Shown one piece after another: positions 56,955-64,000 of a DNA stretch of 64,000 nucleotides. This DNA comes from Palsa-504 sp963808615. GTDB taxonomy: Bacteria > Actinomycetota > Actinomycetes > Streptosporangiales > Streptosporangiaceae. A model generated the notes under the pieces. It had not been told where the DNA came from. It saw only the letters and a program-made list of their open reading frames with translations, and did no database searches. Location: positions 314,293 to 378,292 of the forward strand of contig CAWEGV010000004.1 of NCBI GenBank assembly GCA_963808615.1. The letters are read 5' to 3'. Position numbers and translations under genes: made by a program. Every line of letters begins with the position of its first letter. Position 1 is the first letter of the stretch.

Positions 56955-59135
56955 TCAGCTCGGCTCATCAGCCGAACGGACCCGCCGTTCCCTGACCAGC
57001 GTCTCCTGGATGTCCCGCAGCGGATGGCCAGACTCGTCACGGTTGTGCCGCGTCCAGTAGCCGTCCGGGTTGAGCCACCAGGACGAGGTGGCGTCGTCCA
57101 GGCCGATATCGAGCAGCCCGCGCAGCCGGCGCCGGTGCCCGGGATCGGTCACCTGCACCAGCAGTTCCACCCGGCGGTCCAGGTTCCGGTGCATCATGTC
57201 GGCGCTGCCGATCCAGACCTGGCTGTCTTCGTCGTCGCCGACGCCGAACGCGTAGATCCGCGAGTGCTCGAGGAACCGGCCCACCACGCTGCGGACCCTG
57301 ATGTTCTCCGACAGTCCCGTGATGCCGGGCCGCAGCGCGCAGATGCTGCGTACCCACAGGTCGACGGGGACGCCGGCCCGCGAAGCCCGGTACAGCGCGT
57401 CGATCACCGCCTCGTCGACCAGCGCGTTGCACTTGAACGCGATCCTGGCCGGCTGGTCGGCGCGCTGCTGCTCGGCCTGCCGGTCGATCCGGTCCACGAT
57501 GCCCTGGCGTAGCTCCTCAGGCGCGACCAGCAGCCTGCGGTATGATCCCAGCCGGCTGTACCCGGTGAGGTGGTTGAACAGCCCGGTGATGTCCTCGCCT
57601 ACCGCGGGATCGGCGGTGAGCAGGCCGAAGTCCTCGTACACCCGGGCCGTGGTCGGGTGGTAGTTGCCGGTGCCGATGTGGCAGTACCGGCGCAGCGTCC
57701 CGTCGGGTTCCTGGCGCACGATGAGCGCCATCTTGCCGTGCGTCTTGAGGCCGACGACCCCGTACACGACGTGGCAGCCCGCCTCCTCCAGCTTGCGGGC
57801 CCAGGTGATGTTGGCGCGCTCGTCGAACCTGGCCTTGATCTCCACCACCACCACGACCTGCTTGCCTGCCTCGGCCGCCTCGATGAGCGCGTCCACGATG
57901 GGCGACTGGCCGCTGGTCCGGTACAGCGTCTGCTTGATCGCCAGCACACCTGGGTCCTCGGCGGCCTCCTCGATCAACCGCTCGGCCGACGCGGCGAAGG
58001 AGTCGTAGGGGTGCTGGACCAGGATGTCGCGCTCGGCGATGGCGGTGAAGATGCCGCCGTCTTGCGGGATCTCCAGGCTGGACGGAACGAACGCCGGGTA
58101 GCGCAGCTCGCCGAGGTTCAGGTTGGCGATGGTGAACAGCCCGCTCAGGTCGAGCGGGCCCGGGACCCGGTACACGGCCCGGGCGTCGATGTCGAGCTCG
58201 GTGACCAGCCGTTCCAGCACGTCGGCCGACATGGTTTCCTCGACCTCAAGCCGCACCGCGGGCTCGAACCTGCGCCGTATCAGCTCTCGCTCCATCGCCT
58301 GCAGCAGGTTCTCGGTGATGTCCTCGTCCACCTCGAGATCCCTGATGCGGGTGACCCGGAACACGTGCTGCTCGATCACTTCCACACCGCCGAACAGATC
58401 GGTCAGGTGCGCGGCGATGACGTCCTCGATGGGCACGTACCTGTTCTGCGACACCGCGAGGAACCTGGGCAGCAGCGGGGGCACCTTGACCCGGGCGAAC
58501 ACCGTGGCGTCCGTCCTGGGGTCGGCGATCATGACGGCGAGGTTGAGCGACAGGCCGGAGATGAACGGGAACGGGTGGGCCGGATCCACCACCAGCGGGG
58601 TGAGCACCGGGTAGATGCGCTGCCGGAACAGCTCGCCGAGCGTCTCCCGCTCGGCGGCGGACAGCTCCTTCCAGCGCAGGATCTCGATGCCGTGTTCGGT
58701 CAGTTCGGGAAGGATCCGTTCGCTGAACGCCCGGGCGTGCCTGACGGTCAGCTCACCGGCCAGGTCCAGGGTGTTGCCGAGCACCTGCCGGGGCAGCCGG
58801 ACCCCGGCGCCCTCGACCGGGAACCCCGCCACCATGCGCCGCACCAGCCCGGCCACCCGGACCATGAAGAACTCATCCAGGTTGTTGGCGAAGATGGCCA
58901 GGAACCTGACCCGCTCTAGCAGCGGCACGAATTCGTCTTCCGCGAGCTCAACCACGCGCTCGTTGAACCTGAGCATGCTCTCTTCGCGGTCCAGGTACCG
59001 CTCTTCGGGCAGGTCGGCCTTATTCCCCGGACCGTCCCGGCCCTCCTGGTCTCCCCGGCTGGCCAGCCGCGGTCCCTCATACCCTGGCTCGTGCGGCTCC
59101 TCATGCGGTGAGATGCTCATCTGGCTCACGCCCAT
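56955..59135 (-). CDS. ppk: Polyphosphate kinase (PPK1)
   Basis: The protein of about 726 residues has the PPK1 N-domain (RYLDREESMLRFNERVVELAED, FLAIFANNLDEFFMVRVAGL), the H-domain, and the C1/C2 catalytic domains. The autophosphorylated His lies in VGLKTHGKMALIVR (about residue 466), and the C2 motif is YCHIGTGNYHPTTARVYEDFGLLT. It makes polyphosphate from ATP. The first 45 residues are an acidic leader. Several starts are possible (59156 GTG, 59144, 59135 and 59120 ATG); I list ATG 59135. Confidence 0.95.
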   Translation of the reverse strand: MGVSQMSISPHEEPHEPGYEGPRLASRGDQEGRDGPGNKADLPEERYLDREESMLRFNERVVELAEDEFVPLLERVRFLAIFANNLDEFFMVRVAGLVRRMVAGFPVEGAGVRLPRQVLGNTLDLAGELTVRHARAFSERILPELTEHGIEILRWKELSAAERETLGELFRQRIYPVLTPLVVDPAHPFPFISGLSLNLAVMIADPRTDATVFARVKVPPLLPRFLAVSQNRYVPIEDVIAAHLTDLFGGVEVIEQHVFRVTRIRDLEVDEDITENLLQAMERELIRRRFEPAVRLEVEETMSADVLERLVTELDIDARAVYRVPGPLDLSGLFTIANLNLGELRYPAFVPSSLEIPQDGGIFTAIAERDILVQHPYDSFAASAERLIEEAAEDPGVLAIKQTLYRTSGQSPIVDALIEAAEAGKQVVVVVEIKARFDERANITWARKLEEAGCHVVYGVVGLKTHGKMALIVRQEPDGTLRRYCHIGTGNYHPTTARVYEDFGLLTADPAVGEDITGLFNHLTGYSRLGSYRRLLVAPEELRQGIVDRIDRQAEQQRADQPARIAFKCNALVDEAVIDALYRASRAGVPVDLWVRSICALRPGITGLSENIRVRSVVGRFLEHSRIYAFGVGDDEDSQVWIGSADMMHRNLDRRVELLVQVTDPGHRRRLRGLLDIGLDDATSSWWLNPDGYWTRHNRDESGHPLRDIQETLVRERRVRSADEPS

Positions 59136-59216
59136 GAACTCCATTCTCCCCGCCACACGCTTAACGGAAAACGGTCAAAATCTTCATCCCGAACGGGCCG
59201 TGCTGGCAGCTTACAG

Positions 59217-59858
59217 TCACGGCAATGCGAACCCGGGAATGCCGGGCCGTGGCTGTATCGCCTGCACGCTCAGGAACTTAGGGCCCGGCTTGGAACAGGC
59301 GGGCAGGGTGATGGGGACGAACGCGGGCCGGACCCGCGAACCCTGCAGGCCCTGGCCTGGCAGCAAGACCCGCAGTTCCGATGCGGTCACCCGCGCGCAG
59401 GCGGCCGGCTGGAACTGGCCCGGGCCGGTGACACGGAGCATCGAGTGCGCGGTCGCCCCGGGTGCGAGCGTCACCGGCCGCGGGCGGACCGCGGGGTCGT
59501 AGGTCGCCGCGCTGCCGATCTGGGTTCCCGTCACCGCGCTGCCGGCGTAGGCGGACACCTCCGGATAGCCGTACAGGCTGCAGGTACGGGCGGAGACGTT
59601 GGTGAACTCCAGCGTGTAGTAGGTGATGTCCCCCTGCAGATGGTGCCCGTTATCGGGGATGGACGTCGATTCCGTGGCTCCGAGACCGACCCAGGCATCA
59701 AGTACTGACGTCGGGCACGGGCTGAGGGCCAAGCTGGAGGACAGGGCCGCGTGAGCCGGGCGCTGCGGGACACGGGTAAGCGTCACGGCAAGTGCGGCAG
59801 TCCCTGCGAAGGCCAGCACCGCGATCACGTGCCACGTGATATGGCTGTACCTCGTCAT
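59217..59858 (-). CDS. Secreted DUF4232 protein
   Basis: The 213-residue protein has a signal peptide (HVIAVLAFAGTAALAVTLTRVPQRPAHA, cleavage expected after AHA near 37). A DUF4232 domain follows, with YYTLEFTNVSARTCSLYGYPEVSAY, VTLAPGATAHSMLRV and C-terminal Cys in LPACSK. These domains are exported in actinomycetes and of unknown function. ATG 59858 follows GAGGGG at a good distance. It sits alone between ppk and a small hypothetical gene. Confidence 0.85.
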   Translation of the reverse strand: MTRYSHITWHVIAVLAFAGTAALAVTLTRVPQRPAHAALSSSLALSPCPTSVLDAWVGLGATESTSIPDNGHHLQGDITYYTLEFTNVSARTCSLYGYPEVSAYAGSAVTGTQIGSAATYDPAVRPRPVTLAPGATAHSMLRVTGPGQFQPAACARVTASELRVLLPGQGLQGSRVRPAFVPITLPACSKPGPKFLSVQAIQPRPGIPGFALP

Positions 59859-59970
59859 CGCGGACCCCTCTGGCGATGATTGGACGATCCCCAGCGCGGG
59901 CCCGAGCTAACCCTGTCGAGCCGGTTTTAGTTCGTTTCGGGGTGATTTTCCGGAAATCTTGCGGCGGAGC

Positions 59971-60306
59971 CTACGGGTCAAGGTCAGCGGCGAACGCCGC
60001 CAGGTCGAGCAGGCGGAAAAGCGCATCGCACCACCGCTCGCCCGGCGGCCGGTCATCGAAGTGCCCCAGGCACTCGTTGGCCGAGTCCAGGATCGCCCGC
60101 AGCACCGCCCCCTCGCGCAGCGGCAGGTCCTCAGGCCGCTGCCCGTCCGGGCCCGTCACCAGTGGCAGCGCCGGCACCTGCGGCAGCGAGGCTCCGGAAT
60201 CCGGATCGCCCTCGAGGATCGCCGCCGCCTTACGCGCCATGCTCATTCCCAGCGCCCCGGCCAGCAGCAGCCTCTGCATCGTCAGGACGCCATTGTGGTC
60301 AACCAT
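59971..60306 (-). CDS. Small hypothetical protein
   Basis: The 111-residue product has a moderately hydrophobic stretch (TMQRLLLAGALGMSMARKAAAILEG), an acidic Pro-rich middle and a C-terminal helix (GAVLRAILDSANECLGHFDD to LFRLLDLAAFAADLD). ATG 60306 follows AGGAG at seven bases, which supports a real gene. I do not recognise the family. It follows fprA on the same strand. Confidence 0.6.
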   Translation of the reverse strand: MVDHNGVLTMQRLLLAGALGMSMARKAAAILEGDPDSGASLPQVPALPLVTGPDGQRPEDLPLREGAVLRAILDSANECLGHFDDRPPGERWCDALFRLLDLAAFAADLDP

Positions 60307-60402
60307 CCCGTTCTCCTGTCGCACGTGGCCGTCCCGCCTTCTGCGCCCATGATGCCGGCCGGCACCGACATTCCGGCCCGCTTGTGCCAGGGCCAGGAGT
60401 CG

Positions 60403-61896
60403 CTAATCGTGCTCGGGACGGCAGGCGGACCAGATGGCCTCGCTGTTGTGGAGCTTGACGCGCTCGCCGCGCCCGAGGGCCATGGCCAGGTCCGACTCGG
60501 CGGCCTCGATGCGTAGCCATTCGGCGTAGGAGACCGGCCTGATCCCGCGGCCGGCGAGCACGGTGCCGAGCGGCCATTCCGCCTGGTCCCCACCCGACGC
60601 GGCGTCCGTGCCGCCCTGCCCGGTCTCGGCCGGGGCTTCCGGCTCGGGGAACTTGAGCAGGCCGGCCCGCGGCAGCGGGGTGTCGCCCTCGCCGGGGCCG
60701 CCGGCCAGGTCCTCGAGCAGGCCGCGGACGGTCTCGGCGGCGTCGGACTTGTTGGTCCCGATCACCCCGGTCGGGCCGCGCTTGAGCCAGCCGGCCACGT
60801 ACTCGCCCGGCAGCGGCGAGCCGTCGGGGCCGAGCACGCGGCCGGCCGCGTTCGGCACCACCCAGGCCCGCGAGTCGAACGGCACGCCGGGAAGCGGCAC
60901 GCTCTGGTATCCGACCGAACGCAGCACCATCTGCGTGTCCAGCGTCTCGAACTGCCCGGTACCCCCGAATGCGCCACTGGCATCGATGGCCGTCCGTTCC
61001 AGGGTCAGGCCAGTAACGCGATCGGTGCCCAGGATCTCCGCCGGCCGCAACCAGAACCTGACGATCAGCCGCCGCGAATGTCCCGTGGAAGTCGGCGGAG
61101 CGGCTTCGCCCTGGACCCATTTCGAGATGGCCACCAGGTTGCCGCGGACGCGCCGGTCGGCGTCCACCAGCGCCGCGCCCGCGCCGGAGGCGTCGAACGC
61201 GTCCAGGTCGGCTTCGTCGGCGTGGACCACAATCTCCACGCCGGGCAGTTCGCCGAGCTCACGCAGTTCCTTGGTGGTGAACTTGGCGTACGCGGGCCCG
61301 CGCCTGCCGATCATGTGCACTTCGCGGACCTTGCTGGCGTACAGCGCGTCCAGCACCGGCTGCGGCACGTCGGTGGCATGCAGCTCGGCCGGGTCCCTGG
61401 CCAGGATCCGGGCCACATCGACGGCCACGTTGCCGACGCCGATAACGGCGACCGACTCGGCGTCCAGGGTGAACGCGCCGGGATCCATGTCGGGATGGCC
61501 GCAGTACCAGTTCACGAAGTCGGTGGCGGCGTAGCTGCCCGGCAGGTCCTCGCCCGGGATCCCGAGCCGCCGGTCCCGCATCGCGCCGGTCGCGTAGATC
61601 ACCGCGTCGTACGCAGAAAGCAGCTCGTCGCGGGTGACGTCATCGCCGAGCCGCACTCCGCCCACGAAGCGGACATCCGGGCTCTCCAGCACCTTGCGCA
61701 GATACTGCGCGATCGACTTGATCGACTTGTGGTCCGGCGCCACGCCGTAGCGGACCAGGCCGTACGGGGTGGGCAGCCGGTCGATCACGTCGACCCGGAC
61801 GGTCACCGGCGCCGGCAGGGCCGCGGCCTGCTTGACCAGCGCCTCAGCGGCGTAGAGCCCGGCCGGACCAGAGCCGACTACGGCTACGTTCAGCAT
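60403..61896 (-). CDS. fprA: Ferredoxin/flavodoxin-NADP reductase, FprA type
   Basis: The 497-residue flavoenzyme is like mycobacterial FprA and adrenodoxin reductases: VAVVGSGPAGLYAAEALVKQ, IDRLPTPYGLVRYGVAPDHKSIKSI, VIYATGAMRDRRLGIPGEDLPGSYAATDFVNWYCGHPD, VIGVGNVAVDVARILAR (NADP site), VLRSVGYQSVPLPGVPFD and VAGWLKRGPTGVIGTNKSDA. It passes electrons from NADPH to ferredoxin or to P450 systems. It follows dxs by 11 bases and may supply the ferredoxin electrons needed later in the same isoprenoid pathway. Confidence 0.94.
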   Translation of the reverse strand: MLNVAVVGSGPAGLYAAEALVKQAAALPAPVTVRVDVIDRLPTPYGLVRYGVAPDHKSIKSIAQYLRKVLESPDVRFVGGVRLGDDVTRDELLSAYDAVIYATGAMRDRRLGIPGEDLPGSYAATDFVNWYCGHPDMDPGAFTLDAESVAVIGVGNVAVDVARILARDPAELHATDVPQPVLDALYASKVREVHMIGRRGPAYAKFTTKELRELGELPGVEIVVHADEADLDAFDASGAGAALVDADRRVRGNLVAISKWVQGEAAPPTSTGHSRRLIVRFWLRPAEILGTDRVTGLTLERTAIDASGAFGGTGQFETLDTQMVLRSVGYQSVPLPGVPFDSRAWVVPNAAGRVLGPDGSPLPGEYVAGWLKRGPTGVIGTNKSDAAETVRGLLEDLAGGPGEGDTPLPRAGLLKFPEPEAPAETGQGGTDAASGGDQAEWPLGTVLAGRGIRPVSYAEWLRIEAAESDLAMALGRGERVKLHNSEAIWSACRPEHD

Positions 61897-61907
61897 GAAG
61901 ACTTACG

Positions 61908-63848
61908 CTACTCGACCGGACGGCCTTCCGGCGCGGCCTCACGGGTCTGGTCAGCGTCGTCCTCAGCGGGGTCGAGGGCCTCCGCGGTGGCCCGGCGGGC
62001 CACTGCCTCGGTGATCTGCAGCGCCAGCTGCCGGGAGGCCAGGCCTGCCTCTTCCAGAACCTCATCGCGCGTCCCGTGGGAGAGGAATTCCTGCGGCAGA
62101 CCGAACGTCTTCACCGGCACTTCCAGGTCATGGTCGCGCAGCAGCCTGGCCACGGCGTCACCGAAGCCGCCGACCCGCCCGTTGTCCTCGACTGCCACCA
62201 CGAGCCGGTGCCGCCGGGCCGCGCCGACCAGGGCCTGGTCGATCGGCTTGGTCCAGCGCGGGTCGACCACGGTGACCCCGATCCCGTGAATGGCGAGCCG
62301 GTCCGCCACCTCGAGCCCGGTCAGCGCCATCGGGCCGGCCCCTACGAGCAGGACGTCGGCTCCCAGGCCCGGTCCGGGCTCGCGTAGCACGTCCATGCCG
62401 CCGAGTTTCGAGATGGCCTCGACCTCGCCGCCCACGTTGCCCTTGGGGAACCTGACCACGGTCGGACCGTCGGATACCTCGACCGCCTCATTGAGCAGCT
62501 CGGCGACCCGCTTCGCATCCCGGGGGGCGGCGATCTTCATGCCCGGCACGAGCTGCATGATCGACCCGTCCCACATGCCGTTATGGCTGGCTCCGTCGGG
62601 TCCGGTCACGCCCGCCCGGTCCAGGACGAACGTCACCGGGAGCCGGTGCAGCGCCACGTCCATCAGCGTCTGGTCGAAGGCACGGTTGAGGAACGTCGAG
62701 TAGATGGCCACCACCGGGTGCAGGCCGCCCATGGCCAGGCCGGCGGCGCTGGTCACCGCGTGCTGCTCGGCGATTCCCACGTCGTAGACCCGGTCCGGAT
62801 AGGCCGCGGCGAACTGCGCCAGCCCGGTCGGGTGCAGCATCGCGGCGGTGATCGCGACGACATCGGACCGGCGCGTGCCGATGGCCAGCATCTCGTCGCC
62901 GAACACCCGGCTCCACGTCCCCGGCGCGGGTACAGACGGCCCGGGCACCTGGTGCAGGCAGTCGATCTCGTTCTGCTCGGCGGCCGGGTAGCCGAACCCC
63001 TTCTTGGTGATCACATGCACGATCACCGGCGCGCCGAAGCCACGCGCGTGCCGTAGCGCGTACTCGGTCAGCCGCTCGTCGTGCCCGTCGATGGGGCCGA
63101 CGTACTTGATGCCCAGGTCTTCGAACATCACCTGCGGCTGGATGACGTCCTTGATGCCCTTCTTGACCCGGTGCAGCGTCCCGTACAGCGGCGGGCCGAC
63201 CAGCGGTGTGCGGGGCAGCGTGGTCTTGATGTAGTCCAGCACGTGCTCGTACCGCGGGTTGACCCGGATCGCGGCCAGGTGCTCGGCCAGCCCGCCGATC
63301 GTCGGCTGGTACGACCAGCCGTTGTCGTTGACCACGATGACCAGCCGCGAGTCCTTGGCCGCGGCGATGTTGTTCAGCGCTTCCCAGGCCATGCCGCCAG
63401 TGAGCGCCCCGTCGCCGATGATGGCCACCACGGTCCGCTCCGGCTCACCTCGCACCTTGAACGCCTTGGCCAGGCCGTCGGCGTAGGACAGGCTGGTGGA
63501 GGCGTGCGAGTTCTCCACCAGGTCGTGCTCGGACTCGGCCCGGCTCGGGTAGCCGGCCAGGCCGCCCCGCTGCCGTAGCGTGCCGAACGTGGCGGCCCGG
63601 CCGGTCAGCAGCTTGTGCACGTAGGCCTGATGGCCGGTATCCCAGACGATGCGGTCCTGCGGCGAGGCGAAGACCCGGTGGAGCGCGATCGTGAGCTCGA
63701 CCACGCCGAGGTTCGGCCCGAGGTGACCACTGGTCCTGGTCACCGTCTCGATGAGGACGTCGCGGATCTCCCCGGCCAGGCTGGCGAGCTCGTCCTGACT
63801 GAGTCCCTTGAGGTCCTCGGGGCCGTTAATGCTCTCCAGCAGGGTCAC
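61908..63848 (-). CDS. dxs: 1-deoxy-D-xylulose-5-phosphate synthase
   Basis: The 646-residue transketolase-like enzyme has SGHLGPNLGVVELTIALHRVF, DTGHQAYVHKLLTGR, GGLAGYPSRAESEHDLVENSHASTSLSYADGLA, the thiamine-diphosphate motif GDGALTGGMAWEALN...NDN, EQHAVTSAAGLA and DRAGVTGPDGASHNG. It condenses pyruvate with glyceraldehyde 3-phosphate at the start of the MEP isoprenoid pathway. The Ala/Glu-rich C-terminal extension is ordinary for actinomycetes. GTG 63848 is preceded by GAGGAG. Confidence 0.97.
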   Translation of the reverse strand: MTLLESINGPEDLKGLSQDELASLAGEIRDVLIETVTRTSGHLGPNLGVVELTIALHRVFASPQDRIVWDTGHQAYVHKLLTGRAATFGTLRQRGGLAGYPSRAESEHDLVENSHASTSLSYADGLAKAFKVRGEPERTVVAIIGDGALTGGMAWEALNNIAAAKDSRLVIVVNDNGWSYQPTIGGLAEHLAAIRVNPRYEHVLDYIKTTLPRTPLVGPPLYGTLHRVKKGIKDVIQPQVMFEDLGIKYVGPIDGHDERLTEYALRHARGFGAPVIVHVITKKGFGYPAAEQNEIDCLHQVPGPSVPAPGTWSRVFGDEMLAIGTRRSDVVAITAAMLHPTGLAQFAAAYPDRVYDVGIAEQHAVTSAAGLAMGGLHPVVAIYSTFLNRAFDQTLMDVALHRLPVTFVLDRAGVTGPDGASHNGMWDGSIMQLVPGMKIAAPRDAKRVAELLNEAVEVSDGPTVVRFPKGNVGGEVEAISKLGGMDVLREPGPGLGADVLLVGAGPMALTGLEVADRLAIHGIGVTVVDPRWTKPIDQALVGAARRHRLVVAVEDNGRVGGFGDAVARLLRDHDLEVPVKTFGLPQEFLSHGTRDEVLEEAGLASRQLALQITEAVARRATAEALDPAEDDADQTREAAPEGRPVE

Positions 63849-64000
63849 GGCGGCTGCTCCTCGTGTGCTGCGGGCCTGGCGGGAAACACGAACGAGCCGA
63901 GTCTACGGCCGGGATCTTCGGACAGCGCACGCGGACCCGACACGGGCGTCGGGCTGTGCTACAGGTCTTCAATTGTGGAGGTTACGGGAGTGTGAGGTCG

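Noticed and set aside
63849..64000. Possible start of another gene at the right edge
   Set aside because: The last 150 bases upstream of dxs show no convincing start or coding frame long enough to judge.

Overview
The window is very GC-rich DNA with tightly packed genes, frequent GTG starts and many ATGA/GTGA stop-start overlaps. It carries several LLM-class (probably F420-dependent) oxidoreductases, NarL/LiaR-type two-component systems, a SigE-like ECF sigma factor, an FprA-type ferredoxin reductase, MutT1, and the Gram-positive (coproporphyrin) branch of haem synthesis. The neighbourhood hemE, DUF3000, RNase D, ppk, fprA, dxs is typical of actinomycete chromosomes such as Streptomyces/Streptosporangiales relatives. 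I cannot name a genus. I see no tRNA, rRNA, CRISPR array, insertion sequence or phage gene.

Layout. 1-10 kb: the tail of an XRE-like regulator, an AHSA1-type protein, an ATPase/LLM fusion facing a glutaredoxin-thioredoxin reductase fusion, a DUF5996 protein, a conserved membrane protein, a UvrD-type helicase, an atypical SDR and a poly-Arg membrane protein. 10-13.6 kb: a sensor kinase, response regulator and DUF4097 operon flanked on both sides by transporter relics. 13.6-18.7 kb: methylmalonate-semialdehyde dehydrogenase and a class III aminotransferase, divergent from a PucR regulator, then a phosphoribosyltransferase. 19-21.9 kb: an ECF sigma factor with a membrane partner, a broken MarR-GNAT gene and a DinB protein. 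21.9-27.3 kb: a DUF59/amidohydrolase pair and an ABC-2 exporter beside a two-component system. 27.3-30.6 kb: a pentonate dehydratase and a ketoglutarate-semialdehyde dehydrogenase joined in one frame through a heptapeptide repeat. 30.8-41.2 kb: transporters, three PLP or aldehyde enzymes around an Lrp regulator (putrescine/omega-amino-acid catabolism), an amidase-like protein without its catalytic Cys, an amino-acid oxidase and LLM enzymes. 41.2-47.3 kb: a GH5 glycosidase, an LLM enzyme, a large LuxR ATPase regulator, MsrB and a frameshifted cupin. 47.5-64 kb: housekeeping genes (arfB, chdC, hemY, DUF4349, hemE, DUF3000, rnd, DedA, mutT1, ppk, DUF4232, fprA, dxs).

Two themes stand out. First, there are many gene relics for an actinomycete core region: EamA C-terminus, MMPL with internal deletion, MarR-GNAT with internal deletion, half an MFS exporter and a frameshifted cupin. 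Two further genes miss their stop by one base at convergent ends. Second, short tandem duplications sit at gene ends (28.8, 51.4 and 55.8 kb). The most striking of these welds two enzymes of sugar-acid oxidation into one open frame. Single-base claims could be sequencing errors and should be treated accordingly.
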